From Polaribacter sp. (GTDB lineage: Bacteria > Bacteroidota > Bacteroidia > Flavobacteriales > Flavobacteriaceae): 64,000 bases of DNA. Made by a program: the position numbers and the translations under genes. Below, piece after piece: positions 44,170 through 53,962 of the stretch. Each line of letters opens with the position of its first letter. Within the stretch, counting starts at the first letter, position 1. The notes under the pieces were generated by a model. That model saw nothing but the letters and a program-made list of their open reading frames with translations. It was not told the origin of the DNA and did not search any database. The DNA lies in the NCBI GenBank assembly GCA_028343155.1, contig JAOLXX010000003.1, forward strand, positions 62,001 through 126,000, written 5' to 3'.

Positions 44170-45528
44170 TTATTTTTTTTCTGCTCCTAAAAAATCTTGT
44201 ACCGTTCTAAAACCGATAAAGCTTCTTGCTGTATCTGAATATTCATAATCTCTAGAACTTACCTCTAAAAAGTATGCTACATCTTTCCAGGAACCTCCTC
44301 GAATAATCTTTCTTTTATTATTTTGATCCTTAACATTCGGATTTATATTGGATGCCATAGAATAGGAGGATAGGTTGTAAGCACTACTTGTCCATTCTGA
44401 AACATTACCCGCCATATTATACAAACCATAATCGTTTGCGTTGTAAGAGTCTGCCTCTAAAGTATACAAAGCACCATCTGCAACATAGTTACCCCTTACT
44501 GGTTTAAAATTGGCTAAGAAACACCCTCTGTCGCTGGTAGGACTCCCTGTACCCCAAGGGTAAGTTGCAAATTCTAAACCACCTCTTGCTGCATATTCCC
44601 ATTCTGCTTCTGTTGGTAACCTAAAGTTGGGTAGTAGAGCGGAATTCTTCTTAGTTTTTAAATAATCGTTTTTCTTTTTTGATCTCCAATGACAAAAGGC
44701 TTTTGCTTGATTCCAAGAAACACCAACTACAGGATAATCTGCATAGGATTGATGGTTGTAATATTCTTGATGCATTGGATCGTTATAAGAATAATTAAAG
44801 TCTTTTACCCAAACAGTGGTATCTGGATAAATATAGAACACAGTATCTTTAATAAAGTCTTTTCTATTCCCTCCTTTTCTAGCAGCATTCTCTTTATCAA
44901 ACCAAGAATATCTATATTTTAAGAATCTCACATTAAACGTCCTAACTCCATCTACCGCTTCTTCTCTAGGTATGTAGAGAGAATCCATTACTTCTACATA
45001 ATCAATGTCTGGATAATCTAATTTATCCCAAATAAGATCTTCATCCCAGTTTAAAGATTTTATGGTATCAAAACTATAATAGTTTTCATACATATACTTT
45101 TCATAGGGTGTCGCATCTTCAACTGTATCTTTAAATTTGTAATTTTGAATTCCTCCTGTAGGGATTTCACCATCTGCATCTGGAGTTGCTCCAAAACTTG
45201 CAAACTCTGCTTGATAAGCCAACCTTGTTCTTACTATAGAATCTCGAACCCATTGAACAAATTCTTTATATTCATTATTAGTCACTTCTGTTACGTCCAT
45301 ATAAAAAGGCCTCACACTAACAGTATTTGTTGGTGTACTCAGAGTACCAATAATGTCTTGGTCTTGCTTCCCCATAGTGAACGAACCACCAGGAATTAAA
45401 GCCATGCCAAAAGGTGTTTCTGAGAACCATTTTTTCTTCACTTTTAATCCTACTAACTCGCCCCTATCATTTGAGCCGCAACTGTAAAAGGTTATTATTA
45501 AGAGTGCAAAAACTGCTGCTTTCTTCAT
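44170..45528 (-). CDS. gldK: Gliding motility/type IX secretion lipoprotein GldK
   Basis: Outer membrane lipoprotein of 452 residues (PorK), ring-forming with GldN. Lipobox Cys17 in LIITFYSCGSND. A formylglycine-generating-enzyme-like fold follows with GMALIPGGSFTMG, FYMDVTEVTNNEYKEFVQWV, LPTEAEWEYAARGG, NMAGNVSEWTSSAY and KIIRGGSWKDVAYFL. Such GldK proteins lack the catalytic Cys pair of true FGE enzymes, so the role is structural. First gene of the gldKLMN operon. Confidence 0.96.
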   Translation of the reverse strand: MKKAAVFALLIITFYSCGSNDRGELVGLKVKKKWFSETPFGMALIPGGSFTMGKQDQDIIGTLSTPTNTVSVRPFYMDVTEVTNNEYKEFVQWVRDSIVRTRLAYQAEFASFGATPDADGEIPTGGIQNYKFKDTVEDATPYEKYMYENYYSFDTIKSLNWDEDLIWDKLDYPDIDYVEVMDSLYIPREEAVDGVRTFNVRFLKYRYSWFDKENAARKGGNRKDFIKDTVFYIYPDTTVWVKDFNYSYNDPMHQEYYNHQSYADYPVVGVSWNQAKAFCHWRSKKKNDYLKTKKNSALLPNFRLPTEAEWEYAARGGLEFATYPWGTGSPTSDRGCFLANFKPVRGNYVADGALYTLEADSYNANDYGLYNMAGNVSEWTSSAYNLSSYSMASNINPNVKDQNNKRKIIRGGSWKDVAYFLEVSSRDYEYSDTARSFIGFRTVQDFLGAEKK

Positions 45529-45556
45529 ATTTTGAAATATCTTTTCTATAAAGTCG

Positions 45557-45587
45557 TAAAACTATTCTTTTTTCTTTTAAAAAACAA
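45557..45587 (-). promoter_or_regulatory. Candidate promoter of the gldKLMN operon
   Basis: On the minus strand TTG (45587-45585), 20 bases, then TAGTTTTA (45564-45557), one base from TAnnTTTG. The start codon of gldK is about 28 bases further. Confidence 0.45.
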
Positions 45588-45630
45588 TGTTCAAATTACT
45601 TTTATGGTTGTGTTATTTAATTTTATGTTT

Positions 45631-46791
45631 TTAAACCATTTTATTCATGGCTTTAAACCATTTTTCTGGAATAATTTGCTTTGTTGCATCTGTATAATCA
45701 GAATAATTACATGGTATTAACGCATGTCTTTTGTATTTATTATCTGACACTATTTTTATTTCGATCCACCATCTTCCAGATTTATTACTCTTATAGAAGA
45801 TTAAAGGATCATCGTCTTCTAATAAAACTGTAAATTTTTGATAATTTTCCTTTCCTGAAAACGGATAATCTTTCACTCTAAAAGAAACACCTTCAATGAA
45901 GTGCCAAATCATTTGCGCAATTAAATGTGCTGTTTGTTGGTTACTATCTAACGCTGAATTGTATTCATAAATTCCAAAGGAAGAAACCTTATCACTTAAT
46001 CCTGCATACCTAGAAATAGCACAAACTTCTTCACCATAAAAACCATTTGGAGAAGCATTATTGTTTGCTGGTGCTTCACTTTGCTTAACAGCACCAATAT
46101 CTATAGAAACAATATCTGCATTTCTAAATACAGGTTCTATATTTTCCAATTCTTTTGAAGTTCCTAATCTATGAGCATCAAAAAATAAATTATCTAATAA
46201 TTGAATTTCTTCTTGTGAATTAAAATAAGTCTGATAACCAACATTACTATAGTTAAATAGGTTATTTGGTTCTTGCATAATAATTTTACTCAAATAAGAC
46301 TGTGATGATAATTCATCATCCAAATGACCTAAATCAAAACGACTATCTACAGCTGCAATATTAACGGTTTGTTCTAGAGAATCATAAGCTCTGTAATTTA
46401 CATAGGTGATCTCTTGACCTCCACCAATAATAATTGGGATAATATTCTCCTTAAGTAAATCGGTTATGATTTCTGAAGTTGCAAAATAAGTATCAGCAAC
46501 TGTGTTTCCCTTTAAAATATTACCTAAATCAGCAATTTCAATATTCCATTCCCCAGGAAATAATCCGTATAATTTTTTTCGGATTAGATGCAAATTTTCT
46601 CCGCATCCAGTATTTTTAACTGAGCTTCTGTCTTCTTGAACTCCTAAAATTGCGATTTTAACATTTTCTAAACTAGGAAAACCTTCTTGTTGTGAATGTA
46701 GTCTGATTTTTTTACCCAAACACAAACTCGACTGATGCACTAAATCTGCTATAACCGATTCTTTTATGGGATTTAAAAAATCTTGGTTCAT
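45631..46791 (-). CDS. Arginase/formimidoylglutamase-like protein, metal ligands altered
   Basis: Ureohydrolase-fold protein of 386 residues. It lacks the usual two-manganese ligands: the GGDHS block reads GGGQE (IIIGGGQEITYVNY), the DAHxD block reads VDSRFD (IAAVDSRFDLGH), and the final SxDxD reads SIDIGAV. It cannot bind the metal pair in the normal way, so activity as an amidinohydrolase is doubtful. It is often found in Bacteroidota next to gldK and topA, as it is here. This conservation suggests a kept, maybe structural, role. A 102-base gap with the gldK promoter separates it from gldK. Confidence 0.8.
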   Translation of the reverse strand: MNQDFLNPIKESVIADLVHQSSLCLGKKIRLHSQQEGFPSLENVKIAILGVQEDRSSVKNTGCGENLHLIRKKLYGLFPGEWNIEIADLGNILKGNTVADTYFATSEIITDLLKENIIPIIIGGGQEITYVNYRAYDSLEQTVNIAAVDSRFDLGHLDDELSSQSYLSKIIMQEPNNLFNYSNVGYQTYFNSQEEIQLLDNLFFDAHRLGTSKELENIEPVFRNADIVSIDIGAVKQSEAPANNNASPNGFYGEEVCAISRYAGLSDKVSSFGIYEYNSALDSNQQTAHLIAQMIWHFIEGVSFRVKDYPFSGKENYQKFTVLLEDDDPLIFYKSNKSGRWWIEIKIVSDNKYKRHALIPCNYSDYTDATKQIIPEKWFKAMNKMV

Positions 46792-46826
46792 TTCTTTTTT
46801 TTATTAAAACGCAATATAATGAATCC

Positions 46827-49325
46827 CTACTTCTTTTTAGCTGTTTTCTTTACAGGCTTTTTTCTTTTTGTAACTTTTTTCTTTGGGCTCTTTGCTTCAA
46901 TCATCTTTATTGCCTCTTCTTTCGATAGTTTTTCTATTTCTGTTGTCTTAGGTAATTCTATCTTAATTTTCCCTTTTAAGATATTAAACCTACCCCATCT
47001 TGCTTTTTCTACACGAATACCAACATCTTCCCAATTATGGATAACTTTATCTATTTCTTTCTGTTTTTTAACTTCAATTAATTCAATAATATCATCATCA
47101 GAAAGATTATCAAAATCATATTTTTTGTTTACGTTGATAAAAATTGAGTTCCATTTTATAAATGGACCAAAACGTCCAACCCCTTTTTGCACAGGTAATT
47201 CTTCGTAATGATAAATAGGCGCATCTGCTTTTTGCTTTGCAACAATTAATTCTTCTGCTCTTGGCAAATCAACTTCCATTGGGTTTTCTCCTTTATCAAG
47301 AGAAACAAACATAGTTCCAAAACGAATATAAGGACCAAAACGGCCGTTAGAAACAATCACTTCTTCATCTTCATAAGAACCTAAAGTCTTCGGAAGCAGG
47401 AATAAATCCAACGCTTCCTTCATCGTTATAGTTCCTAAATTCTGTTCTTTATTTAAACTTGCAAACTGCTTCTCTTCATCATCTGGCGCTCCAATTTGTG
47501 CAATAGGACCAAATTTTCCAAGACGAACTAAAACAGTCTTTCCAGACTCGGGATGTTTTCCTAAAATACGTTCTCCACTTTCTCTTTCTGCATTTTCTTT
47601 AACATCCTCTACAGTATCATGAAACTTAGTGTAGAAACCTTTTATCATTTCTATCCAATCTTTATCCCCTTCAGAAATATCATCAAATGAATTTTCAACT
47701 CTTGCTGTAAAACCAAAATCTAAAATATTTGAGAAATTTGCAACCAAGAAATCATTTACAATATTTCCTATATCCGTAGGGATTAACTTATTTTTATCTG
47801 AACCTGTTTTTTCTGTCAATGTTTGACTTTTTACATTTCCAGCAGATAAAATCATCTGATCGTAATTTCTTTCTACACCTTCATTTTGCCCTTTTTCTAC
47901 ATAACCTCTTCTTTGCACAGTAGAAATTGTTGGTGCATACGTTGATGGACGTCCAATACCTAACTCCTCTAATTGTTTTACTAAAGATGCTTCTGTAAAT
48001 CTATATGGAGGACTTGTAAAACGCTGGGTTGCATTGATAAAAGTGTAGTTTAAATTTTCGCTAACTTTTAAATTTGGCAACATCCCTGCTTGTTCCTCAT
48101 CTTCATTATCATTTCCTTCTAAATATACTTTTAAGAAACCATCAAACTTTATCATCTCTCCATTTGCAGTGAAGATTTTTTCATTTTCAGAATTTTCAAT
48201 TTTTACATTGGTTCTTTCTAATTGGGCATCACTCATTTGAGAAGCCAAGGTTCTTTTCCAAATTAAATCATACAATCTGTTTTGATCATATTCTGATTCA
48301 ATAGAATGCATTTTCATGTTTGTAGGACGAATTGCCTCATGCGCTTCCTGAGCACCTTTTGCCTTCGTTTTAAAAACACGTTGTTTGCTATATTCTGCGC
48401 CGTAATAATTTGTAATTTCTTCTTCAGCCGCATTTCTTGCATCCACAGATAAATTTACACTATCTGTTCTCATATACGTTATTAAACCAGCCTCATACAA
48501 ACGCTGTGCAACCTGCATTGTTTTACCAACTGGATAGCCTAATTTACGGGATGCTTCTTGTTGTAAAGTTGATGTTGTAAATGGTGCAGCTGGTGATTTT
48601 TTTGCGGGTTTTTTTGTTAAATCAGCAATAGAAAACTCAGCATTTGCGCACGATTTTAAGAAATCTTCCGCGTCTTTTTTGGAATCGAAATTCTTAGGAA
48701 TAGTTGCTTTAAAAGTTTTTCCTTCATTATTAGAAAATTCAGCAACTACTTTATAATGAGTTTCTGCATTAAATTCTTGAATACTTCTTTCTTTTTCAAC
48801 AATTAATCTTACAGCAACAGATTGTACTCTTCCTGCAGACAAACCTCCTTTAACTTTTCTCCATAAAACTGGTGATAATTCGTACCCAACAAGCCTGTCT
48901 AAAACTCTACGTGCTTGTTGTGCATTTACCATGTTATAGTCTATATCTCTTGGATTTTCAACTGCTTTTAAAATGGCTTTCTTAGTAATTTCATGAAAAA
49001 CAATACGCTTTGTATTTTCTTCTTTTAAGTTTAATTGCTCTTTTAAATGCCATGCAATAGCTTCTCCTTCCCTATCCTCATCACTCGCCAACCAAACAGT
49101 TTCTGCTTTCTTTGCTAGGCTTTTAAGTTTTTTAACAACAGGTTTTTTATCATCAGAAATAATGTATTTTGGGCTAAAATCTCCTTCAACATCTATCCCT
49201 AGTTCTTTGGATGGTAAATCTGCAATATGACCATAACTCGACTCAACTTGAAAATCTTTCCCAAGAAATTTTTCTATCGTTTTTGCCTTTGCTGGCGACT
49301 CTACTATAACTAAATTCTTTGCCAT
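46827..49325 (-). CDS. topA: DNA topoisomerase I
   Basis: Type IA topoisomerase, 832 residues, relaxes negative supercoils. The TOPRIM part has LVIVESPAKAKTIEKFLG (catalytic Glu) and SDEDREGEAIAWHL (Asp-x-Asp). The nucleophilic Tyr is in GLITYMRTDSVNLS near residue 290, and ELGIGRPSTYAPTISTVQRR belongs to domain IV. The C-terminal third has topoisomerase repeat domains without zinc cysteines (LGKFGPIAQIG, NGRFGPYIRFG, GVGRFGPFIKW). It ends in a Lys-rich tail of about 25 residues, a DNA-binding extension. Upstream of the arginase-like gene by 35 bases. Confidence 0.97.
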   Translation of the reverse strand: MAKNLVIVESPAKAKTIEKFLGKDFQVESSYGHIADLPSKELGIDVEGDFSPKYIISDDKKPVVKKLKSLAKKAETVWLASDEDREGEAIAWHLKEQLNLKEENTKRIVFHEITKKAILKAVENPRDIDYNMVNAQQARRVLDRLVGYELSPVLWRKVKGGLSAGRVQSVAVRLIVEKERSIQEFNAETHYKVVAEFSNNEGKTFKATIPKNFDSKKDAEDFLKSCANAEFSIADLTKKPAKKSPAAPFTTSTLQQEASRKLGYPVGKTMQVAQRLYEAGLITYMRTDSVNLSVDARNAAEEEITNYYGAEYSKQRVFKTKAKGAQEAHEAIRPTNMKMHSIESEYDQNRLYDLIWKRTLASQMSDAQLERTNVKIENSENEKIFTANGEMIKFDGFLKVYLEGNDNEDEEQAGMLPNLKVSENLNYTFINATQRFTSPPYRFTEASLVKQLEELGIGRPSTYAPTISTVQRRGYVEKGQNEGVERNYDQMILSAGNVKSQTLTEKTGSDKNKLIPTDIGNIVNDFLVANFSNILDFGFTARVENSFDDISEGDKDWIEMIKGFYTKFHDTVEDVKENAERESGERILGKHPESGKTVLVRLGKFGPIAQIGAPDDEEKQFASLNKEQNLGTITMKEALDLFLLPKTLGSYEDEEVIVSNGRFGPYIRFGTMFVSLDKGENPMEVDLPRAEELIVAKQKADAPIYHYEELPVQKGVGRFGPFIKWNSIFINVNKKYDFDNLSDDDIIELIEVKKQKEIDKVIHNWEDVGIRVEKARWGRFNILKGKIKIELPKTTEIEKLSKEEAIKMIEAKSPKKKVTKRKKPVKKTAKKK

Positions 49326-49466
49326 TTATCTTTCTTTTGTATCTAAAACGCTTTAAAAACAGACTTTTTAGGATTGCAAAAGTAATCAGTTTTTTTTTAA
49401 AAAAAATTTTTTCTTTAACTTTCAAAAAATAATTAACATAATTACTTCCTAATTTTTTCTGCCAAC

Positions 49467-49500
49467 TTGTCATAAAAATTCAAAATTGATTGTATCTTTG
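49467..49500 (+). promoter_or_regulatory. Promoter of miaB
   Basis: TTG at 49467-49469, 23 bases, then TATCTTTG at 49493-49500: a full Bacteroidota promoter match, 26 bases before the ATG. Confidence 0.65.
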
Positions 49501-49526
49501 TACACCTTCAAATGATAAATTGATAG

Positions 49527-50981
49527 ATGAAACACATAGAAAAAGTCCTAGACGAAAAAATACAAGGAAAAGCACTTGTAACCGAAAACAAAAAGGATAA
49601 TACTAAAAAATTATTCATCGAAAGTTATGGCTGTCAGATGAATATGAATGATAGTGAAATTGTAGCTGCTATTTTAGACAAAGAAGGTTACAATACAACT
49701 CAAATTCTTGAAGATGCAGATTTAGTACTTGTAAACACATGCTCAATAAGAGAGAAAGCAGAAACCACCGTTCGTAAAAGATTACAGAAATACAATGCTG
49801 TAAAAAAAATAAATAAAAACATGAAAGTAGGCGTTTTGGGCTGTATGGCCGAACGTTTAAAAGAAAAGTTTTTAGAAGAAGAAAAAATAGTTGACTTAGT
49901 TGTTGGTCCAGATGCATACAAAGACATTCCTAATTTACTTGAAGAAGTACATCAAGGTAGAGATGCTGTAAACGTTATTTTATCCAAAGAAGAAACCTAC
50001 GGAGATATTTCTCCTGTAAGATTAAATTCCAATAGAGTTACCGCTTTTGTGTCAATTACAAGGGGTTGTGACAATATGTGTACTTTTTGTGTAGTTCCTT
50101 TCACTCGTGGACGTGAAAGAAGTAGAGATCCCAAAAGCATTTTGAATGAAATTCAATCTATGGTTGATAAAAACTACAAAGAAATTACACTTCTTGGACA
50201 AAATGTAGATAGTTTTTTATGGTTTGGTGGCGGCTTAAAAAAAGATTTTAAGAAAGCATCAGAAATGGCGCAAACAACTGCTGTCGATTTTGCACAATTG
50301 TTAGATAGGTGTGCTACAGAATTTCCAAAAACACGTTTTCGTTTTTCTACATCCAACCCGCAAGATATGAGTTTGGATGTCATTCATACCATGGCAAAAC
50401 ACAAAAATATTTGCAAATACCTTCATTTGCCTGTTCAAAGTGGAAGTAATGCAATGTTAAAAGCTATGAACAGACAACATACCCGAGAAGAATATATGGA
50501 ATTGATAGACAATATCTACAAAATCATTCCAGAAATATCTTTATCACAAGACATGATTGTTGGTTTTTGTGGTGAAACTGAACAAGACCATAAAGATACC
50601 CTAGCACTAATGGACTATGTAAAGTACGATTTTGGTTTTATGTTTACCTATTCTGAAAGACCAGGAACTTTAGCGGGTAATAAAATGAAAGATGATGTTC
50701 CGTTTGAAACAAAAAAACGCAGACTACAAGAAGTAATCGATTTACAACAAGAACACGCATTATATAGAACGCAACAACATTTAGGAAAAATAGAAGAATT
50801 TCTAATTGAAGGAACCTCTAAGAAAGACCTTAATAAATGGAAAGGAAGAAACACACAAAACACGGTAGCTGTTTTTGCAAAAGGTGATTATAAATTAGGT
50901 GATTTTGTAAATGTAAAAGTTGAAGATTGCACATCAGCAACCCTGAAAGGTACAGTTGTTGGATATTCTGATAATAATTAA
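49527..50981 (+). CDS. miaB: tRNA-2-methylthio-N6-dimethylallyladenosine synthase MiaB
   Basis: Radical SAM methylthiotransferase that modifies A37 of tRNAs, 484 residues. N-terminal MTTase domain: FIESYGCQMNMNDSEIV (Cys36), VLVNTCSIREKA, VLGCMAERL. Radical SAM domain: RGCDNMCTFCVVPFTRGRER with CX3CX2C, then LGQNVDSFLWFGGG and LHLPVQSGSNAMLKAMNR. A TRAM domain closes the protein (EFLIEGTSKKD...NTVAVFAKGDYKLGDFVNV). All expected cysteines are present. It heads a plus-strand run through lptE to secG. Confidence 0.97.
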   Translation: MKHIEKVLDEKIQGKALVTENKKDNTKKLFIESYGCQMNMNDSEIVAAILDKEGYNTTQILEDADLVLVNTCSIREKAETTVRKRLQKYNAVKKINKNMKVGVLGCMAERLKEKFLEEEKIVDLVVGPDAYKDIPNLLEEVHQGRDAVNVILSKEETYGDISPVRLNSNRVTAFVSITRGCDNMCTFCVVPFTRGRERSRDPKSILNEIQSMVDKNYKEITLLGQNVDSFLWFGGGLKKDFKKASEMAQTTAVDFAQLLDRCATEFPKTRFRFSTSNPQDMSLDVIHTMAKHKNICKYLHLPVQSGSNAMLKAMNRQHTREEYMELIDNIYKIIPEISLSQDMIVGFCGETEQDHKDTLALMDYVKYDFGFMFTYSERPGTLAGNKMKDDVPFETKKRRLQEVIDLQQEHALYRTQQHLGKIEEFLIEGTSKKDLNKWKGRNTQNTVAVFAKGDYKLGDFVNVKVEDCTSATLKGTVVGYSDNN

Positions 50982-51047
50982 AAAAAAATAAAGAAACAGA
51001 GCGCCGGTGTCTCAAGTATAAAAAATCCTGATTTAAAAAAGGAAAAA

Positions 51048-52271
51048 ATGGAAAACTTACAAGCAATAAAACAACGTTTTGGAATTATCGGTAACGATAC
51101 GCATTTGAATAGAGCTTTAGAAAAGTCTATACGGGTCGCGCCTACAGATATTTCTGTTTTAGTTACTGGTGAAAGTGGTGTTGGTAAAGAGAATATTCCT
51201 AAAATTATACATTCTTTATCGCACAGAAAACACGCAAAATATATTGCTGTAAATTGCGGCGCAATTCCAGAAGGAACAATAGATAGTGAGCTTTTTGGTC
51301 ATGAAAAAGGTTCTTTTACAGGTGCAACACAAGATAGAAAAGGCTACTTTGAAGTTGCTGATGGAGGAACCATTTTTTTAGATGAAGTTGGAGAATTACC
51401 ATTAACAACTCAAGTACGTTTATTACGTGTTTTAGAAAATGGCGAATTTATAAAAGTAGGTTCCTCTAAAACGCAAAAAACGAATGTTAGAATTGTTGCT
51501 GCTACAAACGTAAATATGCAATCAGCGATTGAAAAAGAGAAGTTTAGAGAAGATTTATACTACCGGCTTAGCACTGTTGAAATTCATCTACCGGCTTTAA
51601 GAGAACGTGAGGAAGATGTTCATTTATTGTTTCGAAAGTTTGCTTCAGATTTTGCTCAAAAATATAGAATGCCTTCTATTAGATTGGATGAAAATGCTAT
51701 AAATATTTTATTAAATTATCGTTTTCCAGGAAATATTCGACAGTTAAAAAATTTAGCGGAACAAATTTCTGTTATTGAAGAAGAAAGAATTGTTTCTGCT
51801 CCTAAACTACAACAATACTTACCAAATAATAAAGGTAATCTACCTGCTGTAATTGGAAGTAAAAAAGAAAATGATTTTTCTACTGAACGTGATATCATGT
51901 ATAAGATTTTATTTGATATGCGCAATGATATCAATGATTTAAAGAAATTGACATTAGACTTGATGAAAAGTGGAAATGTAGAAAAGGTGCAAGAAGAACA
52001 TCATCAATTAATTGAAAAGATGTATGAAAACAAAGACACACAGGAACACAATGTGGAAGTTTTAAATCTTCCACAGAATTCATCTGTAGAAAAAAATTAT
52101 GCTTTTATTGAGACAATAGAAGAAGACGAATCTTTATCTTTACAAGATAAAGAAATAGAAATGATTAAAAAATCTTTAGAGAAAAACCTTAACAAACGTA
52201 AGTTAGCTGCACAAGAATTAGGTATTTCTGAAAGAACTTTATACCGAAAAATTAAACAATATGATTTGTAA
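51048..52271 (+). CDS. Sigma-54-dependent transcriptional activator without receiver domain
   Basis: Sigma-54 activator of 407 residues. AAA+ domain (about 15-245) with VLVTGESGVGKENIPK (Walker A), ELFGHEKGSFTGATQDRKG (GAFTGA loop here GSFTGA), GGTIFLDEVGELPL (Walker B) and LREREEDVHLLFRKF. The C-terminal Fis-type helix-turn-helix is KRKLAAQELGISERTLYRKI. There is no N-terminal receiver or sensor domain, so it may be controlled by level or another partner. Between miaB and lptE, as in other Flavobacteria. Its targets are unknown, but see the groES promoter. Confidence 0.93.
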   Translation: MENLQAIKQRFGIIGNDTHLNRALEKSIRVAPTDISVLVTGESGVGKENIPKIIHSLSHRKHAKYIAVNCGAIPEGTIDSELFGHEKGSFTGATQDRKGYFEVADGGTIFLDEVGELPLTTQVRLLRVLENGEFIKVGSSKTQKTNVRIVAATNVNMQSAIEKEKFREDLYYRLSTVEIHLPALREREEDVHLLFRKFASDFAQKYRMPSIRLDENAINILLNYRFPGNIRQLKNLAEQISVIEEERIVSAPKLQQYLPNNKGNLPAVIGSKKENDFSTERDIMYKILFDMRNDINDLKKLTLDLMKSGNVEKVQEEHHQLIEKMYENKDTQEHNVEVLNLPQNSSVEKNYAFIETIEEDESLSLQDKEIEMIKKSLEKNLNKRKLAAQELGISERTLYRKIKQYDL

Positions 52272-52337
52272 TGAATTGTCTCCTTGTTTAATCGGGGATT
52301 TCATTAAAAATAACAAGAAACAACATTTTTTTTTATA

Positions 52338-52844
52338 ATGAAAAAACTTATATACATAGCGCTCATTTCCATTAGCTCAATACTAATTGCTGCTTGCGGT
52401 GCTTACTCCTTTACTGGAGGGAGTACAGGAGATGCAAAAACGTTGCAGATAGACTTTTTCCAAAACCAAGCATCATTAATAGAACCGACGTTAAGTCAGC
52501 GCTTTACACAGGATTTAATAGATTTATTTACACGACAAACCAATTTAACAGCTGTAACATCGAATGGTGATTTATACTTTAGTGGTGAAATTACAGGCTA
52601 CAGAATTACACCAATGAGTGCAACTGCACAACAAACTGCAGCACAAAATAGACTTACAGTGACGGTCAATGTTCGCTTTGTAAATAAATTAATTGAAAAG
52701 GACGATTTTGAAAAACAATTTTCTTTTTATTCAGATTTTGCTGCAAATGCACAACTTAGTGGTGGGGTTTTAGAATCTGCACTAGACGAAATTCTAGAAA
52801 GGATTACCCAAGATATATTTAACGCTTCAGTCGCAAAATGGTAG
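52338..52844 (+). CDS. lptE: LptE family LPS-assembly lipoprotein
   Basis: Outer membrane lipoprotein of 168 residues that plugs LptD for LPS export. Signal peptide with lipobox Cys20 (SSILIAACGAYSFTGG), then the small beta-alpha fold with LSQRFTQDLIDLFTRQTNL and DLYFSGEITGYRITPMSA, ending QDIFNASVAKW. The GAYSFTGGS start is characteristic of Bacteroidota LptE. Its end overlaps the next ATG by seven bases. Function from family. Confidence 0.87.
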   Translation: MKKLIYIALISISSILIAACGAYSFTGGSTGDAKTLQIDFFQNQASLIEPTLSQRFTQDLIDLFTRQTNLTAVTSNGDLYFSGEITGYRITPMSATAQQTAAQNRLTVTVNVRFVNKLIEKDDFEKQFSFYSDFAANAQLSGGVLESALDEILERITQDIFNASVAKW

Positions 52845-53557
52845 TTTCAAGATTTATAAGCATTTTAGAAAAGACACAAGATATTCAGCAGCTAGAAACT
52901 GTTGAGTTAAAATCTATTATTGAAGAATATCCTTACTTTCAAGCTGCAAGAGCTTTGTATTTAAAAGGGTTAAAAAATCAAGAGAGTTTTAAATACAATA
53001 ATGAATTGAAAATAACGGCCTCCTATACAACAGATAGGACTGTTTTATTCAATTATATTAGCAGCAACGATTTCAACGATAAAAAAGCAGCAATTCATCA
53101 ACAGATATCTGAAAAAATTTTAAAGGAAAAACAATCAGAGGCAACTTCCAAAACAATCACAAAAGAGCCAACAGAAGCTACATTAGAAATTGGCAAACCG
53201 ATTTCGTTTTCGACGACGGAAAATCACTCCTTTAATCAATGGTTGCAGCTTTCAACCCAAAAATTAATTCATAGAAAAGTAGAAAGACCGATTGCAAAAG
53301 ATGTCTTAATTAATAAATTTATTGAGAATAACCCTAAAATTAAACGGTTAGAAAAAGATAAAATAATTGCTGTTCCTATTGCAAAGAACGAACAAGATTC
53401 TTTCTTAATGACAGAAACTTTAGCAAAAGTATATTTAGAACAAAAAAAGTATGGGAACGCAATACAAGCTTATCGAATTTTAAGTTTGAAATATCCAGAA
53501 AAAAGTGGTTTATTTGCAGGGCACATTAAAAGAATACAAATTTTACAAAAAAAATAA
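52838..53557 (+). CDS. TPR-like protein of unknown function
   Basis: Cytoplasmic protein of 239 residues without signal peptide. The N-terminus (ISILEKTQDIQQLETVELKS) is helical. The centre (about 100-185) is polar and low in order, with SFSTTENHSFNQWLQLSTQK. The last 50 residues, TLAKVYLEQKKYGNAIQAYR plus LSLKYPEKSGLFAGHIKRIQ, form one tetratricopeptide unit. It overlaps lptE and stops three bases before secG, so it is co-expressed with both. A protein-protein role in envelope secretion is possible; nothing more can be said. Confidence 0.75.
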   Translation: MVVSRFISILEKTQDIQQLETVELKSIIEEYPYFQAARALYLKGLKNQESFKYNNELKITASYTTDRTVLFNYISSNDFNDKKAAIHQQISEKILKEKQSEATSKTITKEPTEATLEIGKPISFSTTENHSFNQWLQLSTQKLIHRKVERPIAKDVLINKFIENNPKIKRLEKDKIIAVPIAKNEQDSFLMTETLAKVYLEQKKYGNAIQAYRILSLKYPEKSGLFAGHIKRIQILQKK

Positions 53558-53560
53558 ATC

Positions 53561-53890
53561 ATGAGTTATACAGCTTTTTTAATTCTAATTTTGGTTGTAG
53601 CCATTATATTAATATTAATAGTGATGGTACAAAACCCTAAAGGTGGAGGATTATCTTCTTCTTTTGGCGGTGGTGGTGGACAATCTTTAGGAGGCGTTCA
53701 AAACACGAACAACTTTTTAGACAGAACCACATGGACTTTAGCAATTACAATGTTTGCATTAATTTTATTAGCAAATTTTGCAATTCCAAGAAACGGAGAC
53801 AACAACTTTAAGTTAGACAAAACTTTAGAAGGCATGGAATCAAAAGTTCCTGTTGAAACAACTCCTTCAACTAACGATAGTTTAAAATAA
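53561..53890 (+). CDS. secG: Preprotein translocase subunit SecG
   Basis: Small inner membrane subunit of the Sec channel, 109 residues. Two membrane helices (FLILILVVAIILILIVMVQN and LAITMFALILLANFAI) flank the conserved loop NPKGGGLSSSFGGGGGQSLGG. The C-terminus is a polar tail of about 30 residues, as in other Bacteroidota. It ends the miaB-secG run, followed by a terminator. Confidence 0.95.
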   Translation: MSYTAFLILILVVAIILILIVMVQNPKGGGLSSSFGGGGGQSLGGVQNTNNFLDRTTWTLAITMFALILLANFAIPRNGDNNFKLDKTLEGMESKVPVETTPSTNDSLK

Positions 53891-53962
53891 AAACCGAACT
53901 TGATAAAAGTATGAAACACTCATTCTTGAGACAGTATCTCTTTTTTTTGAGTTTGGACTTTA

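Noticed and set aside
46783..47208. Plus-strand 141-residue ORF opposite topA
   Set aside because: Shadow of the Lys-rich topA end; rich in Phe and Ser as expected from reverse A-rich codons.
53926..53949. GAGACAGTATCTC with T-run as the main secG terminator
   Set aside because: Only a four-base stem; the longer hairpin at 53963 is far better.
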